Below, piece after piece: positions 8,065 to 17,721 of a stretch of 64,000 bases of DNA (position 1 is its first letter; every line of letters begins with the position of its first letter). Position numbers and translations under genes: made by a program. The notes beneath the pieces are model-generated. The model had not been told where the DNA came from, made no database searches, and saw only the letters and a program-made list of their open reading frames with translations. The stretch is from Clostridium sp031626875 (GTDB taxonomy: Bacteria > Bacillota > Clostridia > Clostridiales > Clostridiaceae), in the NCBI RefSeq assembly GCF_031626875.1, contig NZ_JANDMF010000002.1, positions 195,382-259,381 on the forward strand, given 5' to 3'.

Positions 8065-9084
8065 TTAATCCTCTAATATCATCATCTTATTTTTGGGAAA
8101 TACAATAGACACCTTTGTCATTTCACCTAATGTTGAGGTTATATATATTCCAAGACCTAGTTTATTACAAAGTTTTTTACAAAGATATAACCCAATTCCT
8201 GTAGCTTCTTTAAATATCCTTCCATTCTCACCAGTATAACCTTTATCAAATGCTTTTATTACTGACTTTTCACTCATTCCTAATCCATTATCTTTAATAT
8301 GTAAAACTAAAGAATTTTCTTGCTCTTCTACTGAAAAATTTAGTACTTTAAATTTCTTATCAAAATATTTTATAGAATTTGATATTATTTGATGTAAAAT
8401 AAATTCTATCCACTTTTTATCTGAATATATTTCATGATTCTTTAAATTATCTTTTTGAATTCTTATTGATTTTTCTATAAGAGTTTTTGAATTTTTCTTT
8501 ATAACTGAATTCACCATCTCTTCAAGATTTAATTTTTTTATAATAAAATCCTTCTCAACTGCTGAACTTCTTGCATAAAATAATGCTTGTTCAATATATT
8601 CTTCTACTTTATTTATATCTTCTTCAATACTATTTAATGTAGGAGTTCTATAATTTTCAATCAATAGTTTTGTTGATGCAATTGGTGTTTTAACTTCATG
8701 AATCCAAAGTTCTATAAATTCCATATAATCTTTATTTTCAAGCTCTATCTCTGCTATTTTATCATTCATGGATTTATTACATTCTTTTAATATATTGTAA
8801 ATTGCAATATGCTCATCTTTATTAGGTTCACTTATTATCTCACTTATTAGGTATTTTTCATTTAAATTATCCATATTTATATTTAACTTTTTAATGAAAG
8901 ATGATTTACTTAAGTATTCATAGATTAATAATGATATATTTAATAAAAAAACTAAACATGAAATTAGTATTATTGCATAAGTATCTACCTTTAAACCATT
9001 AAGGAGTAAAATTATAAAAGCTATAATTAAAATATTAGCTATTATGAAACCTATTCTTTCAATAAAAAATAATCTTAACTTCAT
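8065..9084 (-). CDS. BceS-like intramembrane-sensing histidine kinase
   Basis: A 339-residue kinase with two N-terminal helices (about residues 10-30 and 37-56) joined by a very short loop, so it has no extracellular sensor domain. This is the hallmark of kinases that read out their ABC transporter. The H-box is LWIHEVKTPIAS, the N-box HQIISNSIKYF and the G-boxes DNGLGM and GIGLYLCKKL. It overlaps the response-regulator stop by 4 bases (ATGA). Confidence 0.92.
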   Translation of the reverse strand: MKLRLFFIERIGFIIANILIIAFIILLLNGLKVDTYAIILISCLVFLLNISLLIYEYLSKSSFIKKLNINMDNLNEKYLISEIISEPNKDEHIAIYNILKECNKSMNDKIAEIELENKDYMEFIELWIHEVKTPIASTKLLIENYRTPTLNSIEEDINKVEEYIEQALFYARSSAVEKDFIIKKLNLEEMVNSVIKKNSKTLIEKSIRIQKDNLKNHEIYSDKKWIEFILHQIISNSIKYFDKKFKVLNFSVEEQENSLVLHIKDNGLGMSEKSVIKAFDKGYTGENGRIFKEATGIGLYLCKKLCNKLGLGIYITSTLGEMTKVSIVFPKNKMMILED

Positions 9085-9749
9085 TGTAATATATAACCTT
9101 GTCCTCTCTTTGTTTGTATATAATCTTTTGCCCCTAGATTTTCAAGTTTTCTTCTTAGACGATTAATATTTACTGTTAATGTATTATCATCTACAAATTC
9201 ATCTGATTGCCATAAAAAATCCATAATTTCATTTCTAGATACAATTGATTGTTTTTTCTTCATCAATATATTTAAAATTTTACTTTCATTTTTAGTTAAT
9301 TCCATATCTTCTCCATTATACCTTATAGAACTTGTTGACATATTAAATATCAAGCCATTAAAAGACAATACATCATTATCTACATTCTGATAGGTTCTTT
9401 TTAATACAGAGGCTATGTGTGCTAATAGTATTTGAGTATTATAAGGCTTTGTTATAAAATCATCTGCACCAAGATTCATACTCATAAGCTCATCCATTTC
9501 ACTTTGCCTGCTTGTAACCACTATTATTGGAATATTTGATTTTTTTCTAATTTCACGACAAATATAATAACCATCATAATATGGTAAATTTATATCTAAA
9601 AGTATTAAATGTGATCCTGAGTCTAATACTATGTTGGTTATATTTTCAAAATCACTTGAATACTCACATTCATAACCATATCTAATTAAAAATGTAGTTA
9701 TCTCTTTTCTTATTTTTTCATCATCTTCTATAATAAAAATTTTCTCCAT
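9081..9749 (-). CDS. BceR-like OmpR-family response regulator
   Basis: A 222-residue regulator. The receiver domain has the acidic pair EDD near residue 8, phospho-acceptor Asp in LLDINLPYYDG (about residue 53), and Lys in ITKPYN. The C-terminal winged helix (LTKNESKILNILM, DNTLTVNINRLRRKLE, TKRGQGYIL) binds DNA. A GGAGG site precedes the ATG. With the kinase downstream and the BceR box at 8038-8051, this is a complete sensing and detoxification module. Confidence 0.93.
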   Translation of the reverse strand: MEKIFIIEDDEKIRKEITTFLIRYGYECEYSSDFENITNIVLDSGSHLILLDINLPYYDGYYICREIRKKSNIPIIVVTSRQSEMDELMSMNLGADDFITKPYNTQILLAHIASVLKRTYQNVDNDVLSFNGLIFNMSTSSIRYNGEDMELTKNESKILNILMKKKQSIVSRNEIMDFLWQSDEFVDDNTLTVNINRLRRKLENLGAKDYIQTKRGQGYILQ

Positions 9750-9822
9750 AATTTATAACTCCTCCATTTCTATCCTTTCTTAATATACCAAATACATAAC
9801 CCTTTCTCAAATCTTGGATAAA

Positions 9823-9860
9823 AATAACTCCCTAAAGTATATTTACTTTAGGGAGTTATT
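9823..9860 (-). terminator. Rho-independent terminator of the cardiolipin synthase gene
   Basis: Perfect 17-bp arms (AATAACTCCCTAAAGTA and its complement) with a 4-base loop, then UUUU in the minus direction. The 3' arm overlaps the stop codon of the 9859-11397 gene. Confidence 0.9.
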
Positions 9861-11397
9861 ACATAAGCGGAGCAAACAATTTAAGTAATGACCTTAAAAC
9901 TCTGTTAGACCACTTAATCTTTTTTGTATCTTCCAAGGTAATTCTTTGGCTTATTTCTAGCATCTTTAAATAATCATCCTTGATTTGCATAACCGACTTT
10001 GTCTTGTATAAAAAAACTCCACATTCAAAATGCAAATAAAGACTCCGATAATCAAGATTAATTGTACCTATAGTTCCTACTGAATCATCCGAAACAAAGG
10101 TTTTAGAATGGATGAAACCTGGTGTATATTCATATATCTTTACTCCAGCTATAATAAGCTGAGCATAGTAAGCCCTAGTTACAATATGAGCATACCACTT
10201 ATCCTCTATATGAGGAGTTAAAATTCTGACATCAACTCCACTTTTAGCAGCTAAAGTTAAAGCTGTTACAAGTTCATTATCAATAATTAAGTAAGGAGTA
10301 CTTATATAAACATAATCTTTTGCTCTATTTATTATATTTAAATAAACATTTTCTCCTACTAATTCATCATCATAAGGACTGTCTCCATAAGGTTGAACAT
10401 ATCCATCATCTATAAACTCATCCTCTAAATAAACATCTGGTTTATACTTTTCATAATCTATTTTTTCTTTAGTACTAAACTTCCAAACATGCAAAAACAT
10501 CATAGTGAAGCTCCATACAGCATCACCTTTAATCATTATAGAAGCATCTTTCCAGTGACCAAATCTTACAATTTGATTTATGTATTCATCAGCTATATTA
10601 ATTCCACCTGTAAAAGCTGTATGCCCATCTATAACTGTAATCTTCCTATGATCTCTGTTATTCATTACAGAAGATAAAACTGGTACTAATTGATTAAATA
10701 CTACTGTTTTAATCCCAAGCTTTCTGAGTTCTTCATAATATTTATTGGGCAAGGTTTTAATACACCCTATATCATCATATATTAACCTTACATCAACACC
10801 TTCTCTTACTTTTTCTATAAGTATATCTAATATATTATTCCACATTTCGCCTGTATGAATTATGAAATATTCCATAAATATATAATGCTTTGCTTTTTTT
10901 AATTCTAATATTAACTTTTCATAAAACTCTTCTCCTGGTGATAAATATTCAGAAGATGTCCTTTTATATATAGGAAATGTTGCTAAATTATTTATGTATT
11001 TTATCTGATTTGCTACAGACTTATCCATTTCTTCAATTTCTCTAATTATGTTTTTATCTTGATAAAATAATCCTATAGTTTCATGGTATGTAGATTCTAT
11101 TTGATTTTTTAAAATCCTACCTATTTTATTACCACCAAATAAGAGGTAAAAAAGGCCTCCAAAAACAGGTACTAATAAAACTGGTACTGCCCAAGCTAAC
11201 TTATAAGAGGGGTTATCGGTTCTACTAACTATATAAACCATAACTGATATACTTATGCATATAAACAATACATACATATATACAAATGATTCACTAAGAT
11301 GCCATATTCCAAAACCTAGTATAGTTAATTGTAAAATTAATAATACTCCTGTAATTATAATTCTACTAAATAGTATCTTTAATACTTTTCTCATCAT
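9859..11397 (-). CDS. cls: Cardiolipin synthase
   Basis: A 512-residue membrane enzyme that joins two phosphatidylglycerols to cardiolipin. Two N-terminal helices (about residues 10-55) are followed by two phospholipase-D domains with complete HKD motifs: HRKITVID and HSKTFVSD, each with downstream Gly-rich and Asn residues (GGIN, TINLD). The length is normal for ClsA-type proteins. It is monocistronic, with its own terminator. Confidence 0.95.
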   Translation of the reverse strand: MMRKVLKILFSRIIITGVLLILQLTILGFGIWHLSESFVYMYVLFICISISVMVYIVSRTDNPSYKLAWAVPVLLVPVFGGLFYLLFGGNKIGRILKNQIESTYHETIGLFYQDKNIIREIEEMDKSVANQIKYINNLATFPIYKRTSSEYLSPGEEFYEKLILELKKAKHYIFMEYFIIHTGEMWNNILDILIEKVREGVDVRLIYDDIGCIKTLPNKYYEELRKLGIKTVVFNQLVPVLSSVMNNRDHRKITVIDGHTAFTGGINIADEYINQIVRFGHWKDASIMIKGDAVWSFTMMFLHVWKFSTKEKIDYEKYKPDVYLEDEFIDDGYVQPYGDSPYDDELVGENVYLNIINRAKDYVYISTPYLIIDNELVTALTLAAKSGVDVRILTPHIEDKWYAHIVTRAYYAQLIIAGVKIYEYTPGFIHSKTFVSDDSVGTIGTINLDYRSLYLHFECGVFLYKTKSVMQIKDDYLKMLEISQRITLEDTKKIKWSNRVLRSLLKLFAPLM

Positions 11398-11461
11398 TTA
11401 TCCTCTATTATTTAAAGTTATATTTCAATTAATTATAACACAACAATTAGAACTTTTTTAT

Positions 11462-13339
11462 TTATTTTATAGATTTTTCTATTCCATCCACAATTGAACT
11501 AGCTATTTTTATTTGACATTCTTCATTGATAATTTTATCAAAAAATACTGGATTATCAATATATCCAACTTCAATAAGCACTGATGGATTTTCTCTTTCT
11601 AGTGTCACTGTATAATAATTATATTTAAATCCTCTACTATAATCCCCTTTAGAACCTTTATAAAGAACCTTATTGTAGCAACTAGTTAAACTTTCATTTA
11701 TGCTTTTAGCATAATCTTTTGAATAGGGTGTAAAATAATAACTTTCATTTGCATTCAATTTACCTGAACCACCTGAATTATGATGAATTGATATATAAAG
11801 GTCTGCATCATTTTCATATCCTTTACTTCCTCTAATCTTTAATGGATAACTAGTATTTTCAGTTTCTAATCTTACTACATGAGCCCCACGCTCTTTTAAC
11901 TTATATTCAACTAACCTTGAAATCTCCAAATTCAAAAAATTTTCATTAATACAATTAAACCCCAACGCGCCTGGATCTAATTTGTTATTTTCTATTAATC
12001 CATGTCCAGGATCTATGACAATTTTCATATTTTTTAATGACTTTTTCTTATCTTTAAATTTAAAAATGAGACTTCCATCTTCATCATAATAAGCAAAATG
12101 CCCATTATATTTATTGGAATCCTTCAAATTTAAATATAGATAGTTTTTTCCATTTTCCTCATGTAGACTTGCATCTTTAAATAAAAAATTTCTTTTAAAT
12201 TTAATTTTAGCCTTCGTATTATCATCATAGTCAAAATATATTTTGATATTTTGTAATTTATAATCATCCAATGAATAATCTTGATTTTTCATATCTTTAA
12301 AACCTATATCATCAGTTAAAAAAGTGTATGGATATTTATTATTTTTATCTATTTTTACTAATACATTATTATCTTCTTCAAAAACTGATATATTGGTGAT
12401 TTTACTTTTTTCAAACACTTTATATGGAACAATATCAATGTCTTCAGTTTTTACCCGTTTTCCAGAAGCCAAATTATAATATTCTTTTTCATCAACTATA
12501 ATTTTTGAAGTTATATAATCTTCTGTTCCCTTTGCTAAAGGATAAACTTCATTTAATGGAATTACAGAAATTGTTTTATTGTCATACACAAAAGAACTAT
12601 CCTTATTAATAACTCCTACACTCTCTTTAATTTGAGGTTTATTTAATATGACTCTTGCCCCTGACTTAGTCTCCTTCACTCCATTGTAAACACTATGTAT
12701 TACAATATGTCCTAAATTACTCTCTTCCTTAACTTCATTTGTAGTAATGTTTCCAATAAAATTTACATATGAAGTCCCTCGAGCAGAAAGATATTTATTT
12801 GATTCTACTTCTTTAAGTTCAATATGTTCTCCATTTAGCTCTGCATATGCCTTTGAACCAGAATATAATCTTGCTGTAATAGTAATATCCATTCCCCCCT
12901 CGATATTCACTAATTTAGAAGGTCTAATAGAGTCTATAACACTAAACTCTCTTATAACTATATAACTTAACTTTTTATCACCTAAGGAAAAGTTAAGATT
13001 ATTTATTCCAACACTTAAGGGAACTTCCAATACAAAGTTTCCAGTGTAATAAACATCAATCTTTTTATTATTTAATTTTAAATCTTTATTTGGATCTGCC
13101 ATGCCTAAAAAAGTTATAGTTTCTTCTCTTGTATAAATCTTCTTCTTTAATGGTCTTATAATTTTTATATCATCATTTAATGGGGGGATTACTAAATTAT
13201 TACTTAGATCAATCATATTAGCAGAGATAGCATCTGCTCTTTTCATTTTTAAATCATTTTTATCTACCAAATATTTAAATGAGATAAATACTATTGTACA
13301 AATCATTATAGTAACAAATTTTAACACTTTCTTATTCAT
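11462..13339 (-). CDS. Secreted N-acetylmuramoyl-L-alanine amidase (Amidase_3)
   Basis: A 625-residue protein; ATG 13339 is chosen because AGAGGTG lies 8 bases upstream. The N-terminal helix (about residues 5-20) is a signal peptide or anchor. The middle region (about 60-440) is beta-rich with no named family and may bind wall polymer. The catalytic domain is at the end (about 445-625): VIDPGHG with the zinc His, a Glu/Asn-rich loop, SIHHNSGGSG with the second His, and LIEVGYIDNP with the catalytic Glu. It cleaves the amide between MurNAc and L-Ala and probably serves wall turnover or sporulation. Confidence 0.9.
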   Translation of the reverse strand: MNKKVLKFVTIMICTIVFISFKYLVDKNDLKMKRADAISANMIDLSNNLVIPPLNDDIKIIRPLKKKIYTREETITFLGMADPNKDLKLNNKKIDVYYTGNFVLEVPLSVGINNLNFSLGDKKLSYIVIREFSVIDSIRPSKLVNIEGGMDITITARLYSGSKAYAELNGEHIELKEVESNKYLSARGTSYVNFIGNITTNEVKEESNLGHIVIHSVYNGVKETKSGARVILNKPQIKESVGVINKDSSFVYDNKTISVIPLNEVYPLAKGTEDYITSKIIVDEKEYYNLASGKRVKTEDIDIVPYKVFEKSKITNISVFEEDNNVLVKIDKNNKYPYTFLTDDIGFKDMKNQDYSLDDYKLQNIKIYFDYDDNTKAKIKFKRNFLFKDASLHEENGKNYLYLNLKDSNKYNGHFAYYDEDGSLIFKFKDKKKSLKNMKIVIDPGHGLIENNKLDPGALGFNCINENFLNLEISRLVEYKLKERGAHVVRLETENTSYPLKIRGSKGYENDADLYISIHHNSGGSGKLNANESYYFTPYSKDYAKSINESLTSCYNKVLYKGSKGDYSRGFKYNYYTVTLERENPSVLIEVGYIDNPVFFDKIINEECQIKIASSIVDGIEKSIK

Positions 13340-13411
13340 TATAAAAACACCTCTAACATAGTTTGCTAAAAAGTGTATAAAATAATGCAATTACTTTCCT
13401 TAAATGAAGTA

Positions 13412-13440
13412 AAAAGTGATGCTTCTCAACAATCACTTTT
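13412..13440 (-). terminator. Probable terminator after hydG
   Basis: AAAAGTGAT / ATCACTTTT, 9-bp arms and an 11-base loop, with a U-run in the minus direction, 23 bp after the hydG stop. Confidence 0.7.
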
Positions 13441-13462
13441 CATTCCATTTTACTATTTAATT

Positions 13463-14839
13463 TTAAACATATAAATCTCTTGTACCATTTTTTAATTTTT
13501 CTAAATTATTTAAGAACATTTCACGAATATCATCCCTCTTAATATCCTTTGCAAGCTCTCTTACTAATTTTTCTACTTTTTCTTTAAATACTTCATCACC
13601 ATAATCAAGAGCATATTCCATTAAAGTAGACATAGCATTTGGTTCACATACATATTGTATGTTTCCTGATTTAGCTAATCTCATAAATCTTTCACCTGTT
13701 CTACCTTTTCTATAACAAGCAGTACAATAACTTGGTATATAACCATCATCTATAAGTTCATTTAAAATCTCAATAGGACTTCTATCATCGTTAGTTTTGA
13801 ATTGAGAAACTTCATTTCCTTCTTCTCTTTCTTTATATCCTCCAACACCAGTACTAGAACCAGCACTCATTTGAGATATTCCATATTTCAATAACTTTCT
13901 TCTCATATCTGCATCTTCTCTAGTTGATATAATCATCCCTGTAAATGGTACTGCTATTCTTATTATAGCAACTAATTTTTGAAATAATTCATCATCTACT
14001 AAATGTGGAAATTGTTTTAATGAAACTCCTTTTGCTGGTCTAAGTCTTGGTACAGATATAGTATGGAAACCTACCCCATATTTTTCTTCAAGATGTTCAT
14101 TATGAATCATAAGTCCTAATACTTCAAACTTAGGATTAGCTAGTCCAAATAATACTCCTGCACCAACATCATCAATTCCAGCTTCCATAGCTCTATCAAA
14201 AGCTGTTAAATGATACTCATAATCACTTTTCATACAATTTGGATGCATTTTCTTATAACTTGGTTCATGATAAGTTTCTTGGAATAATATATAAGTACCT
14301 ATTCCAGCTTCTTTAAGCATCTTATATTCTTCAACTGTTGTTGCTGCTATATTTACATTAACTCTTCTAATTTCTCCATTATCTTTTTGAGTGTTGTAAA
14401 TTGTTTTTAATGTATCTAAAACATATTCTATTGGTGCATTAACTGGATCTTCCCCAAGCTCTAATGCTAATCTTTTATGACCCATTTTTTCTAAAATTCT
14501 TACTTCTTCAGCAACCTCTTCCTGAGTTAACTTTCTTCTTTTAAAGGTATTACAACTATGGTAGCCACAATAAACACAGTTATTTACACAATAATCACTT
14601 ACATATAATGGAGCAAACAATACTATTCTCTTTCCATAAATATCTTTCTTTATTTGTCCTGCTATCTCATACATTTTTTTTAGTTGATTTTCATCTTCTA
14701 CTTGTAATAACACTGCTATGTCCTTGTGATTTAACCCTTGTCTCTTTTCAGCTTTGTCTAAAACAGCTTGAACATCTTCTGCTGAAACTTTTTTTGATTC
14801 CTCTAGTAAATTTTCAATATATTCTCTATTAACAAACAT
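13463..14839 (-). CDS. hydG: HydG, tyrosine lyase of [FeFe]-hydrogenase H-cluster maturation
   Basis: A 458-residue radical-SAM enzyme that cleaves tyrosine to p-cresol and supplies CO, CN and Fe for the H-cluster. The start is ATG 14839 with GGGGAGAG upstream; it overlaps the hydE stop by one base. The radical-SAM motif is CVNNCVYC (CX3CX2C) and the C-terminal auxiliary-cluster motif is CTACYRKGRTGERFM, which separates HydG from ThiH. A true ThiH is encoded at 56678-57790. The hydrogenase itself and hydF are not in the window. Confidence 0.95.
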   Translation of the reverse strand: MFVNREYIENLLEESKKVSAEDVQAVLDKAEKRQGLNHKDIAVLLQVEDENQLKKMYEIAGQIKKDIYGKRIVLFAPLYVSDYCVNNCVYCGYHSCNTFKRRKLTQEEVAEEVRILEKMGHKRLALELGEDPVNAPIEYVLDTLKTIYNTQKDNGEIRRVNVNIAATTVEEYKMLKEAGIGTYILFQETYHEPSYKKMHPNCMKSDYEYHLTAFDRAMEAGIDDVGAGVLFGLANPKFEVLGLMIHNEHLEEKYGVGFHTISVPRLRPAKGVSLKQFPHLVDDELFQKLVAIIRIAVPFTGMIISTREDADMRRKLLKYGISQMSAGSSTGVGGYKEREEGNEVSQFKTNDDRSPIEILNELIDDGYIPSYCTACYRKGRTGERFMRLAKSGNIQYVCEPNAMSTLMEYALDYGDEVFKEKVEKLVRELAKDIKRDDIREMFLNNLEKLKNGTRDLYV

Positions 14840-15897
14840 TATATTTCTCTCCCCTGCCATTCTATATTGTCTCCTCTTGTAATTTCTACTTCAAATCCTG
14901 ATCTATTTATTCTACCTTCAATACATTTTCTACATTCAGCAGCTTCATCACCTGTACATATCTTTCCATCATAAAGCGAGTACTTGTCCCTTACTCTAGT
15001 AGGCGATAAATTAGGCATAACTACATTTCCTCCTGCCTTTAATCCTTGTTCTCTTCCAAGGGGATGAATACTTCCTAAAGCTGTTGTTGCAGGAAGTAGT
15101 ACATTTGGCAATAATAATCTTATTGCTGCCAATAGAGTTGTTGTTTTCTCCAATGTCCCCCCATCTTCTTTTCCAAGAGGAGTATCCTTTTGAGGTATAA
15201 ATGGTCCTATCCCACACATTTCTGGGTTTAGTTCTTTAATATACATCAAATCTTTAACTAAATCTTCATTTGTTTGGTTAGGTAATCCAACCATAAAACC
15301 TGCACCTATTTGATAACCTATTTTCTTTAGATTATTTAAACAATCTCGTCTATTTTCAAAACTTGCCCCTGGATGCAAGGCTCCATAAAGTTCTTTTGAT
15401 GCAGTTTCATGTCTTAAAAGATATCTATCAGCTCCTGCTTTGAACATCTTTTCATAAGATTCATAACTTCTTTCTCCTAAAGACAAGGTTATTGCATTAT
15501 TAGGATGTTTATCTTTTATTGCTTTGATTATATCCACCATAATTTCATCAGTAAAGTAGGGATCTTCTCCACCTTGTAATACATACGTTTTATACCCTAA
15601 TCTATCACCTATATCAGCACATTCTAATATATCTTCTTTAGTTAACCTATATCTATCAGCTTTATTATTTTGGGCTCTAATACCACAATACATACAATTT
15701 CTTACACAATAATTAGTAAATTCAATAAGTCCTCTAAGATATACCTTATTACCATAAATTCTAAGCCTAGTTTCATTGGACTTTTCTATTAAATATTCTT
15801 TAGAACCACTATCTATATTATCTAATAAAAATAGTAATTCCTCTCTCGTGGCTTCATTTGTTCTGTCTAATTTATCTATAATTTTATAAATGTCCAA
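14839..15897 (-). CDS. hydE: HydE, radical-SAM maturase of [FeFe] hydrogenase
   Basis: A 352-residue radical-SAM protein with CVRNCMYC near residue 63 and the BATS-type C-terminus that ends in CRKCIEGRINRSG. It processes the HydG-derived Fe(CO)2(CN) synthon. The start appears to be TTG 15897, with AAAGGAGG upstream; the next gene starts in its stop codon. It follows the TM1266-like gene by 4 bases, so the three genes form one operon. Confidence 0.94.
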   Translation of the reverse strand: MDIYKIIDKLDRTNEATREELLFLLDNIDSGSKEYLIEKSNETRLRIYGNKVYLRGLIEFTNYCVRNCMYCGIRAQNNKADRYRLTKEDILECADIGDRLGYKTYVLQGGEDPYFTDEIMVDIIKAIKDKHPNNAITLSLGERSYESYEKMFKAGADRYLLRHETASKELYGALHPGASFENRRDCLNNLKKIGYQIGAGFMVGLPNQTNEDLVKDLMYIKELNPEMCGIGPFIPQKDTPLGKEDGGTLEKTTTLLAAIRLLLPNVLLPATTALGSIHPLGREQGLKAGGNVVMPNLSPTRVRDKYSLYDGKICTGDEAAECRKCIEGRINRSGFEVEITRGDNIEWQGREI

Positions 15898-15901
15898 AAA
15901 A

Positions 15902-16150
15902 TTAAACCTCCTTTTTGGCTATTGCTGTTTTAACTGTAACTCCATTAACATTTCCTAGTTTTCCGGTTAAATTATTAATATCATCAACATCACCAACTAC
16001 AGTTAATGATATAACTGAAATCCCATCATCATAAGGAATTCCCATACGACCTTTTATACTGCCTCTAAAATCAGCAACTACATCATTAAAGTCTCCTTGG
16101 TTACTCTTTGGATCTTCCAATATTGCACTTATAACAGCTATTCTACTCAT
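15902..16150 (-). CDS. TM1266-family regulator of the iron-only hydrogenase system
   Basis: An 82-residue ACT/ferredoxin-fold-like protein (SRIAVISAILEDP, GRMGIPYDDGISVISLTVVG). Proteins of this family sit beside hydrogenase maturation genes and were proposed to regulate them. AGGAGG lies 8 bases upstream. It is the first gene of the operon, directly behind the hairpin at 16170-16204, so its expression depends on read-through of that hairpin. Confidence 0.85.
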   Translation of the reverse strand: MSRIAVISAILEDPKSNQGDFNDVVADFRGSIKGRMGIPYDDGISVISLTVVGDVDDINNLTGKLGNVNGVTVKTAIAKKEV

Positions 16151-16350
16151 TTTTTCCTCCTAATTATAAAAGAGGTCTCCTCAAATCTTGGAAGGAGACC
16201 TCTTAAATCTATCTGTGAAATACAAACTTAGATTAACACTAAGTTAATAACCCAATTATTTATAGTCTCTTCCAGATTAGATTTCTCTTTTCTGTTAGAA
16301 TTTATACATATTTCACTCTTCTAAAAAGAATTATCTCTTAAGAAAAGTTC
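16151..16350 (-). promoter_or_regulatory. Leader with candidate transcription attenuator of the hydrogenase-maturation operon
   Basis: A terminator hairpin with perfect 12-bp arms (AAGAGGTCTCCT / AGGAGACCTCTT, plus positions 16193-16204 and 16170-16181) and a following UUUU ends about 20 bases before the first start codon. This leaves no room for a promoter after it. An upstream RNA segment AATCTGGAAGAGAC (16265-16278) can pair over 14 bp, with two single-base bulges, with GTCTCCTTCCAAGATT (16184-16199). That would consume the 5' arm and loop of the terminator. A third hairpin (16225-16231 with 16239-16245) separates the two. This is the architecture of an attenuator or riboswitch; I cannot assign it to a known class. 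Confidence 0.65.
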
Positions 16351-16356
16351 TTTTAG

Positions 16357-16362
16357 ATTATA
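16357..16362 (-). promoter_or_regulatory. Candidate -10 box of the hydrogenase-maturation operon
   Basis: The minus strand reads GTGTTATAATCT, a perfect TATAAT. The -35 region at 17 bases (TTTAAT) is poor. Transcription would start near 16350 and give a leader of about 200 nt. Confidence 0.5.
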
Positions 16363-16417
16363 ACACAAAAATAATAAATATTAAAGTTTACTTTTATACA
16401 TGCTATTTAAATCTTTT

Positions 16418-17710
16418 CTACTGGCATTTTTGCATCTCATTCTCCATATTAGAATCATTTAAAGGTTCATCTTCACATTTCACTTTACTAAGAATAATTC
16501 CTCCTATTAAAAATAATATAACAAGGCTTATTACACCTTTATTTGATTCACCTGTTATCTGAGTTACTATTCCAACTAATGCTGGACCCATTATAGCTGC
16601 AAATTTTCCAAAAATATTATAGAACCCAAAGAATTCATTAGATTTACTTTTAGGTACAAGTTTTGCAAAATAACTTCTTGATATAGCTTGAATTCCCCCT
16701 TGAGCAGAACCAACAGCCATAGCTAAAATCCAGAAATCCAATGCTGTTTTAATAAAATAGGCATAAATACAAATTGCTGTATAAGTTATTATACCTGAAT
16801 AAAGTACTTTTTTAGTTCCAATCCTTTTGGCTAACTTTCCATATATAAGAGTAAATGGAACTGCTACGAATTGAGTTAAAAGCAATATTATAAGTAACGA
16901 AGTCATAGATATACCTAAATCTGTACCATAAGAAGTAGCCATATTTATTATAGTATCAACACCATCTATATAGAAAAAATATGCTATTAGAAATGTAAAT
17001 ATGTTTTTATGATCCTTTATATTTTTAAATGTTTGTATAATTCTTCTAAAGGAACTTTGTACAATCTTAGGTTCTTTATCTATATAATATTTCTGATTAA
17101 CATCCTTAAGTAAAGGTACAGTAAAACTTCCCCACCAAAGAGCTGTAATTACAAATGCAATTTTACAAGATAGTGAAATAGAAAATGGTATTATTTCTTT
17201 TTGTGATAATAGAACAATTACAATAGAAATTATAAATGGTATAGTGCTACCTATATATCCAAAAGCAAAACCAGAAGCTGATACTTTATCCATCCTGCTT
17301 TCATCTGTAACATCAACTAAAAATGAATCATAAAATATATTAGCCCCTGCAAAACCAACCACAGTAAAAGCATATGCAACTAGTAATAATAATGGACTAT
17401 CTGAGGGCACTATAGCCAATAGCAATGTTGAAATAACTCCTATAATAAAGAATAACTTGAAAAATTTCTTTTTATATCCTTTATAATCAGCAATAGTACC
17501 AAGTATTGGAGCAAGAAGAGATACAATAAGTGTTGAAATAGATACTGTATACCCCCAATATGCAGTAGAATCAGTTAATGAAATTCCACCTTCTTGTGCA
17601 GATAATTTAAAATATATAGGTAAAATAGTTGATGTTATTATCATTGAGTATGCTGAATTACCAAAGTCATAAAAAGCCCAACTTTTTTCTTCCTTACTTA
17701 AATTTCTCAT
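16418..17710 (-). CDS. MFS transporter, UMF1 (Atg22-like) family
   Basis: A 430-residue protein with about 12 membrane helices. It opens with KEEKSWAFYDFGNSAYSMII, the conserved start of UMF1/Atg22-like major facilitators, and has a central cytoplasmic loop between helices 6 and 7. Eukaryotic Atg22 exports amino acids from the vacuole; the bacterial substrate is unknown. The gene follows the phosphatase gene by 11 bases, suggesting linked functions, perhaps uptake of a product the phosphatase releases. Confidence 0.88.
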   Translation of the reverse strand: MRNLSKEEKSWAFYDFGNSAYSMIITSTILPIYFKLSAQEGGISLTDSTAYWGYTVSISTLIVSLLAPILGTIADYKGYKKKFFKLFFIIGVISTLLLAIVPSDSPLLLLVAYAFTVVGFAGANIFYDSFLVDVTDESRMDKVSASGFAFGYIGSTIPFIISIVIVLLSQKEIIPFSISLSCKIAFVITALWWGSFTVPLLKDVNQKYYIDKEPKIVQSSFRRIIQTFKNIKDHKNIFTFLIAYFFYIDGVDTIINMATSYGTDLGISMTSLLIILLLTQFVAVPFTLIYGKLAKRIGTKKVLYSGIITYTAICIYAYFIKTALDFWILAMAVGSAQGGIQAISRSYFAKLVPKSKSNEFFGFYNIFGKFAAIMGPALVGIVTQITGESNKGVISLVILFLIGGIILSKVKCEDEPLNDSNMENEMQKCQ

Positions 17711-17721
17711 ACTTTCACTCC

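Noticed and set aside
13463..15897. Reading hydE/hydG as a second thiamine (thiH) or biotin-synthase-like set
   Set aside because: The CTACYRKGRTGERFM tail of HydG and the neighbouring TM1266-type gene identify hydrogenase maturation; thiH is encoded separately beside thiG.
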